The notes below the pieces were generated by a model. It saw nothing but the letters and a program-made list of their open reading frames with translations. It did no database searches and had not been told where the DNA came from. Made by a program: the position numbers and the translations under genes. A stretch of 38,705 nucleotides of DNA from Parvularia atlantis (Eukaryota > Opisthokonta > Rotosphaerida): positions 1 through 38,705 of the forward strand of contig CALSCO010000083.1 in the NCBI GenBank assembly GCA_943704415.1, given 5' to 3'. Position 1 is the first letter of the stretch; every line of letters begins with the position of its first letter. Shown here one piece after another: positions 1 through 8,801 of the stretch.

Positions 1-71
1 GGGGGGGCCGCCTCTCCGGAGTGGCGCTCGACGGGGAGTGCGGGCTCGGGGTGGTGTTTTTTGGGGGCGGC

Positions 72-3019
72 TCAGCGCACGGCCACGGCCGTGCCGACGT
101 CCTCGTCGCTGTCGCGGTCCTCCCAGTCGTCGTCGACCGGCCCGGGTCCGCCAGCGCCGTCGGCATCATCCTCGAACGGGTCGCCGAGGCGCGGGTCGTA
201 CGGGTCCGGGCGGTACAGGTCGTCCTCGTTGGCCGTGCTGCGCTCGGGGTGCTCGACGGCGAGCGCTGGCGCGGTTGCTCGGCGGTACTGTGCGCGCCCG
301 GCCGGGTCAGCAGACCGCGCGCACGCGGTGCGGCGCAGGAGCGCACCAGGCCGTACACGCCCACAAAATGGCCCTGCGCGTTGACAAAGCCGTGGAAGAG
401 CAGCCGCACGGGGTTGGTCGCCGGGTCGTCGCCCTCGGTCGGCGCGGGCGCGAGGCGCGGCGAGGTGCGTTGCGCTTGTCCTTGCCGCTGCTGCTGGTCC
501 TGGTACGGTCGCGGTGAGTGCGCTCGTGTGCGCGCACGCCGCGGACGTTACGCACGATGCGATCTCGCCGCGCTTGCTCCTTCTCGCGCGTCGCCTTGAG
601 GTTTGGGTCGTACAGCTCGACTTCAACATGCACGCGCGGCGCACGGCGGGCCTCGAAGGCAAGCCGGTCGACCTCTTGCTCAAACTGCCGCCGTGAAGCC
701 GTCGTGTCAGACCACTCGTTGGGGCGCGCGCGTGTGCACGCACGCGGAAGACGGCGCTCTCCCACTCCTTGAACAGCTTCTCGAGCGCAAGGGCGTTGCG
801 CGGCGCGTTGAGGTTCGGCATGAGCGGCGTGAGTTGCCACGGCGTGCGCAGCGGGACGGCCTCGCCGCTGCTCGACACGATTTCCTCGGTTGAGATCGAG
901 GACGAATGGCTCAGCTGGCGCGGCGAGGACGGGCGGGGCGGCGCGACCGGGTCGGAGGGCGGCGCCGAGACGACGAGCGTCGGTTGCGAGCCGTACTGGG
1001 CCAGTTGCGCCAGGCCGACGCTGGCGCTGGCGGGGACGGGCTGCGAGCCGCCAAACTGGCCCGTGTTGACGCTCGCGAGCGGCTGCAGCTCAACGCGTCG
1101 GCGCCAGGCCTTGACGCGCGCGTCGTCGGTCGCAAATTGCTTCCACGGGTGCGACCGCGCAGCGCCCAGGCGCAGGCGGCCGTACGCCCACCAGAACGTG
1201 AGCGCGAGCGCGTTCTCGCTGATCCGGCCCATCGGGATGTCTTGCGCCAGCGCCTGGAGCTCGTCCGCTTGCAGCCGCAGCGAGCGCGACAGGCGCCCGC
1301 TCGTGGCCGAGAGCCGCTGCGGCGACACGGACGGCGACGACAATCCGCTGTCGGGCAGCGCGGGCGGGCGGCCGCCGGCGGGCGTGTCGTCGGCGGGCAG
1401 ACCGTCGACCGCGCGGGTGCTCATCGACGGCTCGGACGACGAGCGCACGGTGGAAAGGTGCGAGCTCTTGAGCGCGAGCGGCGACGGGTGGGCGAGGTGC
1501 ACGGCGACGGCAGGCGCCGCAGCAAGCGCGCTGCCCGTCAGGGCCATCTCGGGCGGCGGCTCGGTGGGCGACGACGGACGCCGCGGGCTGATCGAGAGCG
1601 ACAGGTTGCCTGCGCTACCAAAGTGCGACGGCTGATGCTGCGCCGTCGGGTGCTGCGCTAGCTTCTTCTTGTACTTCTTGAGCTCGGCCCAGTGGATCTT
1701 GATCTGCAGCGCGCCCGCAAGTCAGGACTGGCACCATCACCACTGCGCCGAGCGGCAGCGAACCAGCTGCACGGCCGAGCGCCACGAGTCGGTTGCGCGC
1801 CGCACACGCACGCGCACGCGGTACGGCGGCGGGTCGGGCCCGATGAAATGGTGCGCAAACAGGCGGCCGACGGCGTCGAGCGCGAGCTGGTCAGCCGCGG
1901 TAGGCGGGGGCGGGGGCTGCACGCTCGGTGGTGTCACACTCAGCGACGAAGACGACGACAACGACGACGAGGACGAGTGGCTGAAGGTGACGTCCGCGGG
2001 CGACGTGTAGCCAATCTCGACACTGCGCACGTCACCGACGGTCGCAGAGCGGCGCTCAGCCTCGCTCGGGCCCTGCTCGCCCTCGGCGTCAGCGTCGCTG
2101 TCGTTGTCGTTGGCGTCGCGGTCGCTGGCCCCGGCCTCGCGGTCGTTGGCCGGCCCGTCAAAGGTCGTGGACGGGGCGCGCACGCTGGCGAGGCTGTCGA
2201 GCAGGACGATTGGGCGCCAGGTGGCGTAGTACGAGGGGAAGCTGGTGAGGATGTTGACCGAGACGCGCCCGAGGATGCGCGCAAGCATGTTTGCCTGCTG
2301 GTGGAGCAGGTACACGTCGCGGAAGTCGACGCGGTACTGGCTCAGGTGCAGCGGGTGCACGCGATCCGAGCGGACCCAGGCGAGCCCTTGGCGCACATGC
2401 GCGCGCATGAGCACGGCCTGTCTGTGCGCCCCGCAGCAGCGCACCCGTGCCCGACGGCAGGCGGCGCAGGTGCCGGTGCACGACAAGCGCGTCGTCGAGC
2501 TGGGCCTCGTGCGGCTGGAACGGGCGATACCACCCGCACGCGCCCTCGGCGGCGACCGCGCCGTACCAGTAGGCCTGGGGTAGGGTGCGGTACGCGCGCC
2601 ACCACGCGCGCGAGACGAGGGCGCATCTGTGATCGCACGCTGGCAGTCAGCCACGCAAATCTCTGTGCAGGGCGCAGGCGCCCGGGCCCCCACGCGCCAC
2701 GCCCACCGCCGTGTAGCCCGCACCGCGCTGCACCGCCCCGAAAATGTCCGGCGCGCCGCCACGCGGCCTGTACCGCGCACGGCCGGCGCGCAGGCGTCTG
2801 ACCACAGCCGGCACCAGCACGGGCCACGCGCGCCTTTTTCCCAGGCCACGCGCTGGAGGCAGGCGGCGCGCACGCCCCTACGCCGCATGCGCAGGCGGCG
2901 CGCGGCGAGGAGGCGGCCCGCACGGCATGATGGGGGCTGGGTGGGTGGGCCACGCACCGCGCAGCGCGCTCGGGCGGGAGGTGGGCGAGGACGCGGCGAA
3001 CGACGTCCTCGTCGGCCAT
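72..3019 (-). CDS. Unknown protein with a WWE-like segment
   Basis: I do not recognise this gene. The chosen start (ATG at 3017-3019) begins MADEDVVRRVLAHL. Around 2590-2300 there is a block with Trp/Tyr-rich YWYG, WYRPF and YRVDF followed by a QQAN motif, which resembles the W..Y....VDF...Q.N pattern of WWE domains; this is an inference. Downstream come an acidic stretch and a Ser-rich stretch (about 2150-1930), a segment with PPPYRVRVRV (about 1820) and IKIHWAELKKYKKK (about 1690), then a long Ser/Pro-rich linker. The last exons are clearer: introns near 695-753, 490-530 and 280-335 can be removed in frame, giving FEQEVDRLAFEARR, LLFHGFVNAQGHF and an acidic tail ending GTAVAVR at the stop (72-74). 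The N-terminal exons between about 2950 and 2590 are not resolved. The next gene, the Nudix hydrolase, is divergent. Confidence 0.55.
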
Positions 3020-3240
3020 TTGACGGCGGGCACGCTCGCGCTCGCGCTCGCACTCGGACGCACGCGCGCGCACGGAGGGCGTAGACGGCGCAGGCCTACG
3101 CGGGGCGTGCGCATGGCGCGGGTGAGCGAGGCGGCAAGGCGCGACCGGGCAGTGAGCAAGAGCGAGACGAAGTGTGCGCCGCTCGCCACCATGCGTGACC
3201 GTTTGCGCGCGCGGCGTGTAGCGCACACACAGCAATCGAA

Positions 3241-3851
3241 ATGTCAACTGAGCTCGTACAGCTGGTCACGACTGACAACGTGCCCGGTGTGCGCCGGGAT
3301 GCGCCGCTCGCGTCCGGCTGACGGGCTGCGCAGCCGGAGCGTGCGAGCGCGGGCAGATGCGCCGCGAGAACCTGTGGCACCGCTCGACGTTCGTGTTCGT
3401 CTTTGCCGGCGGCGGCGCGTCGGGCGAGATCGTTGTGCAGCGGCGCACGGCATCCAAGGACTATTGCCCCTCATTCCTTGATCTGGCTACGGGCGGCGTC
3501 GTGCAGGCCAACGAGAGCTACGATGACAACGCGCGCCGCGAGCTCGCGGAGGAGCTGGGCCTGCACGCGCCGTCGGACAAGGCCTCGCTCGAGTGGGTCG
3601 ACACGTTTGCGCACGAGGACGAGCGCTGCCGCGTCTGGGGCGGCCTGTACGTGTGCATGTGGCGCGGGCGCGACGTGGCGACGCTGCAGCTGCAGCCGGA
3701 GGAGGTCGAGAGCGTAGTGCTGATGGACGCGGCCGCGATCGAGCAGTGCCTCGCCGACGGCTCAGCTCGCGTCACGCCCGACTCGGTGCACGCATACCGC
3801 GTGCTGCGCGAGCGCCGGCCGGAGCTGTTTGAGGCGCGGCACGCCCGGTGA
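3241..3851 (+). CDS. Nudix hydrolase
   Basis: Two exons, 3241-3286 and 3334-3851, separated by a 47-nt intron (GTGTGC...CTGAC...GCGCAG), give a protein of about 187 residues. Splicing joins a short leader starting MSTELVQLVTTDN to QMRRENLWHRSTF, the usual N-terminal signature of YfcD/isopentenyl-diphosphate-isomerase-like Nudix proteins. The Nudix box is intact: GGVVQANESYDDNARRELAEELG reads as two consecutive pieces fitting G-x5-E-x7-REUxEExG, the Mg2+-binding catalytic motif. The family hydrolyses nucleoside diphosphates linked to other moieties; the substrate cannot be told here. No targeting signal is seen. A CA microsatellite follows the stop, and the next gene is convergent. Confidence 0.9.
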
Positions 3852-3868
3852 GACAAACAGTTCACGAC

Positions 3869-3871
<3 letters not shown>

Positions 3872-3917
<46 letters not shown>
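3872..3917. repeat. (CA)n microsatellite
   Basis: About 23 CA units lie in the 140-nt interval between the convergent stop codons of the Nudix hydrolase and the PH-PDZ gene, presumably in 3' untranslated sequence. Confidence 0.98.
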
Positions 3918-3919
<2 letters not shown>

Positions 3920-3991
3920 ACACACACAGAACAGAGAACAGCACGGACGCTCACGGAGCAGACAGATGACGGCATCGGCCGCGGGGCGGGG

Positions 3992-5466
3992 TCACGGCGC
4001 CGGCCGCTGCACGACAAACTTGATCTCGCCGACGAGCGAGCGCATCTTGCCGACAACGGTCTCGGTGGTCCAGTTGACGATCGAGGTCTGAAACGCGGCC
4101 GCGGTTCCTCAGTGCACGTCCAGCCACACCGCCGCGTGGCGCACCCCGTTGATCATCGCGATACGGTCACCTGCCCGCAGCTGACCGCAGCGCTCAGCCG
4201 CGCCACCCGGGATGATCTTTGAGATGACCTGCGCGCGGCGCGATCAGCCCCCCACGCGCACCGCGACCGCTTGGCCGCGCACCGTGCCCTCGGTCAGGTT
4301 GACGCGAATGTCAAGCCCGAGCGTCATGCCCGCGTCCTTGTTGAGCGTGATCTCGAGCTCCTTGAAGTCTGCCGGCGGCGCGCGAGCGCTCAGGTCCGCA
4401 CACACAGCGCCCAGCGTTGACGCACCGGCCTTGCGCAGCGTGCTGCCCCGGCGCGAGTTGGTCGCGACCTCCTCCTTTTTCTTGACGGGGGTCGACTGGA
4501 CGCGGCGTGAGTTTGCGCGCGACACCGCTTTCTGCGTGCGCCCACCTTCTTGCCGGGCAGCGTGCCCTGACGCGAAAAGTCGTCCGCGGGTAGCACCGAC
4601 GCCAGGTAAAGCTCCTTCATCCACGCCTGCTTCTCGTCGGGCGTGTCAGCCACAAAGTAGTGCATCTGCGCCGCGGCAGCACGGTGAGTGGCTGCGGACA
4701 CGCTGCGCGCGTGCGCGCGTGGGCGCACCTTATTGGGTAGCTTGACCGCCTGGAACGCGTTTAGCTTGCCCGTCTCCTGGTCCGCCGAGTCGACCTTATA
4801 GCTGCCCGGTGGGCCGGTGAGCACGCAGTCGCCCGTGCTGGACGCGCGGCACGCACCCCTGCATCCTCAGCACGCCGACCGACTTGGACGCGGGCGACAC
4901 GAAAAAGTGCAGGTTGTTGCCTGCGTGCGCGGGCTCTGCGTCAGCGCCTTGCACTGGCCGGGCACGCGCACGCACCCTTGAGCACAAAGTAGCGCTTGCG
5001 CCAGGCCTTCTTGGCGGACAGCTGCCCCGAGTACTTTGCGAGCCAGCCGACGCGGTCGGGCGGGCCGAGCGACTCGACCGTGATCTCGCTCTCGGCCTCG
5101 GCGTCGTTGCCGTCCTCGCCGCCCGAGCCGATGCTACCGCTGCAGCCGGCGCACGTAGTGTGAGCGCGCACAGCTTCAGCGCGGCACACGCACAGCGACG
5201 ACGTGCTGCTGTTGTTCCCGGTCCAGTCGAGCATGATGCTGGCTATCCTGGGCGACGCCGCGCGGCCCTTGATCGTGCCCGAGGGCGAAGTTGCGCCGCT
5301 GCCGGACCTGGCCGTCTCGATCGGCTCTGGCTTGAGGCGGTTGGCCGACGGGGTGGTGGTGGTGGTGGTGGCGGCGGCGGCGGGCGGCGAAGCGTGCTGG
5401 GATGGCGAGGGCTCGGACGGCGCGGGCTCGGACGGCGGCGGTGGCGGCGGTGCAGGATCGTCGCCG

Positions 5467-5553
<87 letters not shown>

Positions 5554-5957
5554 CGCTCGTGGCCGTGCACGTGGCCGTGCTCGTGGCCGTGCTCGTGGCC
5601 GTGCTCATCGCTGGTATGCGCGGGCGACAGCGGCGCGTGGCGTGGCGACTTTTGCCCGTTTGGCTCTAGCGTCTTCACCTCGACGCCGTCTGCGCCGTGC
5701 CACCCGCCCGTCAGCACCGGCACCCGCGCACGCGTGCACCACGCGCACGAGCGCACCCAGCGCCGAGAAGTCGTTGTCGTCAAAGTCGGCGCTAAACTCG
5801 AAGCTGGTATGCGCGCGACGCGCCGCGACGTGAGCCACGCAGGTCCGCGTCGCGCCCGCCCTCCCCGCGCGAGCGAGCGCCACCTCTGCGGCTCGGGCGG
5901 CACGTCCAGCGACGCGAACGACGCCTGCTCAAATGCGTCGAAATCCGCGTCGTCCAT
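3992..5957 (-). CDS. His-rich PH-PDZ domain protein
   Basis: The protein begins MDDADFDAFEQASF (ATG 5955-5957; an in-frame ATG at 6017 is an alternative). It then has an acidic aromatic segment, a long His-Gly/His-Glu tract (about 5620-5460), a Pro/Ser/Thr-rich linker, and a PH domain starting GWLAKYSGQLSAKKAW and KRYFVLKG. The PH domain continues through exons with NNLHFFVSP, VKLPNK and MHYFVADTPDEKQAWM. A basic linker leads to a C-terminal PDZ domain: ITLNKDAGMTLGLDI, VISKIIPGGAAERCG, LRAGDRIAMING and VGEIKFVVQRPAP at the stop (3992-3994). Splicing out the 33-nt intron at 4229-4261 restores the PDZ core. PH domains bind phosphoinositides or proteins, and PDZ domains bind peptide tails, so a membrane-associated scaffold is likely. 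I know no named orthologue with this order. N-terminal exon borders are uncertain. Confidence 0.8.
4229..4261 (-). other. 33-nt intron in the PDZ domain
   Basis: On the minus strand it reads GTGCGC at the donor, contains GGCTGATC, and ends GCGCGCAG. Removing it in phase 0 joins GQAVA to VISKIIPGG, the expected PDZ beta strand. It is the shortest intron I could place in the window. Confidence 0.8.
5471..5553. repeat. Hexanucleotide (GCTCGT)n repeat coding for His-Glu
   Basis: About 13 near-perfect GCTCGT units, followed to about 5610 by a degenerate GGCCGTGCTCGT variant. On the minus strand the repeat encodes alternating His and Glu, then His-Gly, inside the PH-PDZ gene. The unit is two codons long, so changes in copy number keep frame. 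Confidence 0.95.
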
Positions 5958-6050
5958 CCGGATACGTAAATACACGATACCCGGCTCAAGTTGAGATTCC
6001 CTTACTAACATTAGCATCAACTATATATATATTGTACCGGTTACATTTGG
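5958..6050. promoter_or_regulatory. Divergent promoter region with TATA-like run
   Basis: This 93-nt interval separates the start codons of the PH-PDZ gene (minus) and mEAK7/RTC5 (plus). It holds an AT-rich block (about 5991-6048), including an alternating TA run at 6022-6033, unlike the GC-rich surroundings. It could serve either gene as core promoter. Confidence 0.5.
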
Positions 6051-7975
6051 ATGGGTGCGTCACACAGCCTGTCGTCAAATGCCGGCGCGGACGGCGGGGC
6101 GCTGGCCGAGGCGGCGGCGCTGCTGGAGGCGCACGAGGCGCGCAGCCTGCGCGTGGTCGTGCGCTCGGCCGGGCGCGACCGCATGCCGCGTGAGGCCTTC
6201 CTGGTGCGCTGCGCGTGCACGTGCCGAGACGCACTGACGACGTGACGCAGGCGCGGCTCGGGACGCTCCCGACCGAGCTCAAGCTGCGCCTCTTTGCGCT
6301 GTTCCAGCGCGAGGGGCCCGCACCGGCCGAGCTCGGCCTGGACGAGCTGACGCGCGGCGCCGTCGCGGCGTGCAAGGCGCCCGCACCGGCGCGTGCCCAG
6401 TTCTTCGTGCGCGCGTTCCTGGCCAACGCCGCCGCCGAGACGGCCACGCGCGCCGAGGCCGTCGACATGCTCTGCGCCCTGCTCGTGTGTACCTCGCCCG
6501 ATGCCGCCGCGCTCGTGCCGCACCCGCTACGCGACGCCGACTTCCAGGAGGGCGAGTGGACACAGGTCTCGTACGACGACGTCGAGCCAGAGCCCAGGTC
6601 TGAGCCGCTGCCGCGCTGGGACCTTGGGGCGGTGTACGAGGCGCACCGTGCGCTCGTCGACGCCGTGCTGTGGCAGTACCCGGCCGACGGGCCGTCGCCA
6701 CCGGTAGCTGCCGTCGCCGCGTGGCTCGCACAACGACGTGCGCGACCTGCCCTGCGCGTTTCGCTGCGCTGACACACGGCCCGCGCCGCGCCAGTGCCGC
6801 GCCTCTTTGACGTGCTGGAGCGCGCAGTGCGCGATGGGCTGCTCGGCGCGATGCGGCCCGCGGCCCCGGCATCGAGCAGCTCGCTGCCCGCGACGCCGTC
6901 CGTGGCCCTCGCTGCGACCAGGGGCAAGGCGCGCGCGGTGTCGAGCATTGTCTCGAGCGCGCCGCCCGACGCCGTGCCGAGCATCCTGAGCGTCGCGCCC
7001 GAGGCGGCGTCAGCATCGGCCGCCGCGCAGGCGCTGATCGCGGCGACGCTGGCCCAGGCGCCGGCCGAGCCGCCCGCGACACCGGACGCGTCGCGCGGCA
7101 TGCAGCCCGTGCTCGAGGGCCGGTACGACGGGTGCCTGCTGAGCGGGAGCTGGGCGTGGCTGCTGTCGTGCGCGTTTGTGGACGTCAAGTACGCGCGCGA
7201 CGAGCCCTGGAAGCTGCTCTACTCCTCTTCCCAGCACGGCTTCAGCCTGACGTCGTTCCAGCGGCGCGCCTGCGACTACCCGGGTGCGACGCTCTTGCTG
7301 CTGCGCGACGTGGACGGCGGCGTCACCGCGGCCTTCGTGCCCGAGGCGTGGCGGCCCGGGCGCGCGTTCCGCGCTATGCCCGGCTGCGTCCTGTTTGAGC
7401 TACTGCTGCGCTTCGACGCCTGCGCGGCGCAGCCCGAGGGCGAGCGCAACCACGTCTACTTTAGCGAGAGCAACGCAACGTGCGCGCTCGTGCGTTTTGC
7501 CAAGTGCCGCGGCTAACCTTGGCGCAGCAAGACGTCGCCCGTCGGCGTCGGCTTTGGCGGGCAACTGGGCAAGTTCCGCCTGTGGATCGACGGGTCGCTG
7601 CAGGCCGGCTACCGCCACGCGGGCACGCCGTGCCGCTCGTTCGTGCCGTCACTTGCGGGCGCCGCCGCGCCGCAGCAGCGCGCATTCACGATCTCCAAGG
7701 TGTGCGCCACGGGCGCTGCAGAGCCGTGCGCTCACGCGCTCGCCGCTCAGCTCGAGGTGTGGGGGCTTGGCGGCAAGCGCGCCGAAAAGTATCAGCAGGG
7801 CCAGAAGCAGTGGGAGGACCGGCAGGTCGAGCGGGTGCGTGTGCTTTTGCGCGCTCGCGCATGGGTTTGACGGCGGATGCGCCAGGCGCGCGAGGGCGCC
7901 CGCTCCGAGTGGGCGATCGAGCGGCAGCTGCTCGACCTGGCGGGGCGCGCCTCGTACGTCGTCCCCGACGAGTGA
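6051..7975 (+). CDS. MEAK7: TLDc domain protein, mEAK7/RTC5-like
   Basis: Five exons (6051-6203, 6251-6737, 6795-7479, 7528-7834, 7886-7975) keep frame throughout and give 573 residues, close to yeast RTC5 (about 567) and longer than human mEAK7 (about 456). The N-terminus MGASHSLSS fits an N-myristoylation signal, as in both relatives. The middle is Ala-rich and helical. The C-terminal TLDc domain shows WKLLYSSSQHGFSLTSF, LLLLRDVDGGV, a conserved aromatic/FSES region and FGGQLGKFRLWIDGSL, then FTISKV and LEVWGLGG. A charged tail ends ASYVVPDE. mEAK7 acts at lysosomes in a TOR-related pathway, and TLDc proteins are linked to the V-ATPase; this function is inferred from family. The gene shares a short divergent promoter with the PH-PDZ gene. 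Confidence 0.9.
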
Positions 7976-8053
7976 CAGCCAGGCATTGTGCATAGCACCA
8001 CCACCGCCGACAAACGCGCACACAGGCGCTCACGCGCAGACGCGCCGCGGCCA

Positions 8054-8719
8054 TCACGACGAGAACGTGTGCGACTCGGTGCCGCCGTGGCCGAAGCTGC
8101 GCGGCCGCGGGCGGGGTGTCAGGCGCAGTCGGCCGGAGCGAGCCCCGTGGCGCACGCACCCCTTCGGACCAAACAGCGCGGCTGCCACGTGCGTCCTGTC
8201 AGCGTGCGCCCGCGGGCGGGCCAAAAGCGGATCACGCACCGTAGCACGGGTTGTGGCAGTACGGCTGGTCGTCCTTGACGGCGTGCTGGCCTGTGGCATG
8301 CGCGCGTGCGCGAGCGTGGGCGCGGCGTGTGCGAGCGCGCGGGGATCCGCCGCACCGATCGCGAGCACCTGCGCGTGCGTTCGTCAGAAAAGGGCCGCGT
8401 GCGAGGGTGCGGATGCGCGCACCTTGTTGCACTTGCCGCAGCGCAGGCACGCCTTGTCCCCCCCGCGCGGGCCACGGCCACAGTCAGCGCACGCCCGCCC
8501 CGCGCGCAGATGCCCCGCGCACCGCGTGCCAGTCCTTGCCCCTGCGCACGGCGTCGGCCAGGAAAGAGTCAGATTCCGCAATAAGCACACAGCGAGCGAC
8601 GCACATGCTCGTCTTGCGCTCGGCCGCGTAGACCTCCTTGCCGCACCTGCCCCCCCGCGCACGCTCAGCGCGCGGCCGCGTAGAGTGCGAGACAGGGCTT
8701 ACTTCGCACACTTGCCCAT
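8054..8719 (-). CDS. CRIP1: CRIP-type single LIM domain protein
   Basis: Eight exons (8703-8719, 8605-8646, 8523-8541, 8423-8452, 8356-8368, 8240-8290, 8160-8181, 8054-8096) join in frame to a 78-residue protein, the normal size of cysteine-rich intestinal proteins. The product starts MGKCAKCGKEVYAAERKTS. It continues GKDWHAACLRCGKCNKV, GQHAVKDDQPYCHNPCY and AALFGPKGFGHGGTESHTF. The two-zinc LIM pattern C-x2-C...H-x2-C-x2-C / C-x2-C...C-x2-C/H/D is complete. LIM domains mediate protein contacts, often with cytoskeletal or nuclear partners. The exon joins are confirmed by near identity to the family at every border; the weakest is the AAG acceptor before 8452. The fifth exon is only 13 nt. Confidence 0.93.
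8356..8368 (-). other. 13-nt microexon of the CRIP gene
   Basis: It is bounded by an intron at 8369-8422 (GTGCGCGC...GCGCAG) and one at 8291-8355 (GTGCGG...CCACAG). It supplies VLAI and the first base of the next Gly, linking CGKCNK to GQHAVKDD in the LIM domain. Confidence 0.8.
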
Positions 8720-8801
8720 AGCCGTTCGGAGAGAAGACGCGAGCTTGAAGCCGCTGAGGAAGAAGTGACGTCGCGTCCCAAAGCGGAATGGTCAAATAAT
8801 A

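Noticed and set aside
72-1547. A single 491-codon open frame on the minus strand
   Set aside because: Its second half runs through three introns in the wrong frame; splicing to other frames gives better protein and consistent GTGCG/CAG borders. Long chance frames are common in DNA this rich in GC.
906-1661. Long plus-strand open frame (Arg-rich)
   Set aside because: It is opposite the unknown minus-strand gene, has extreme Arg/Ala bias and no family resemblance; it is a GC-driven shadow.
3848-4222. Plus-strand frame encoding a His-Thr repeat
   Set aside because: It is only the CA microsatellite read as codons, in the 3' interval after the Nudix gene.
5471-5610. CRISPR array or satellite
   Set aside because: The units are contiguous hexamers without spacers and stay in frame in a coding exon.
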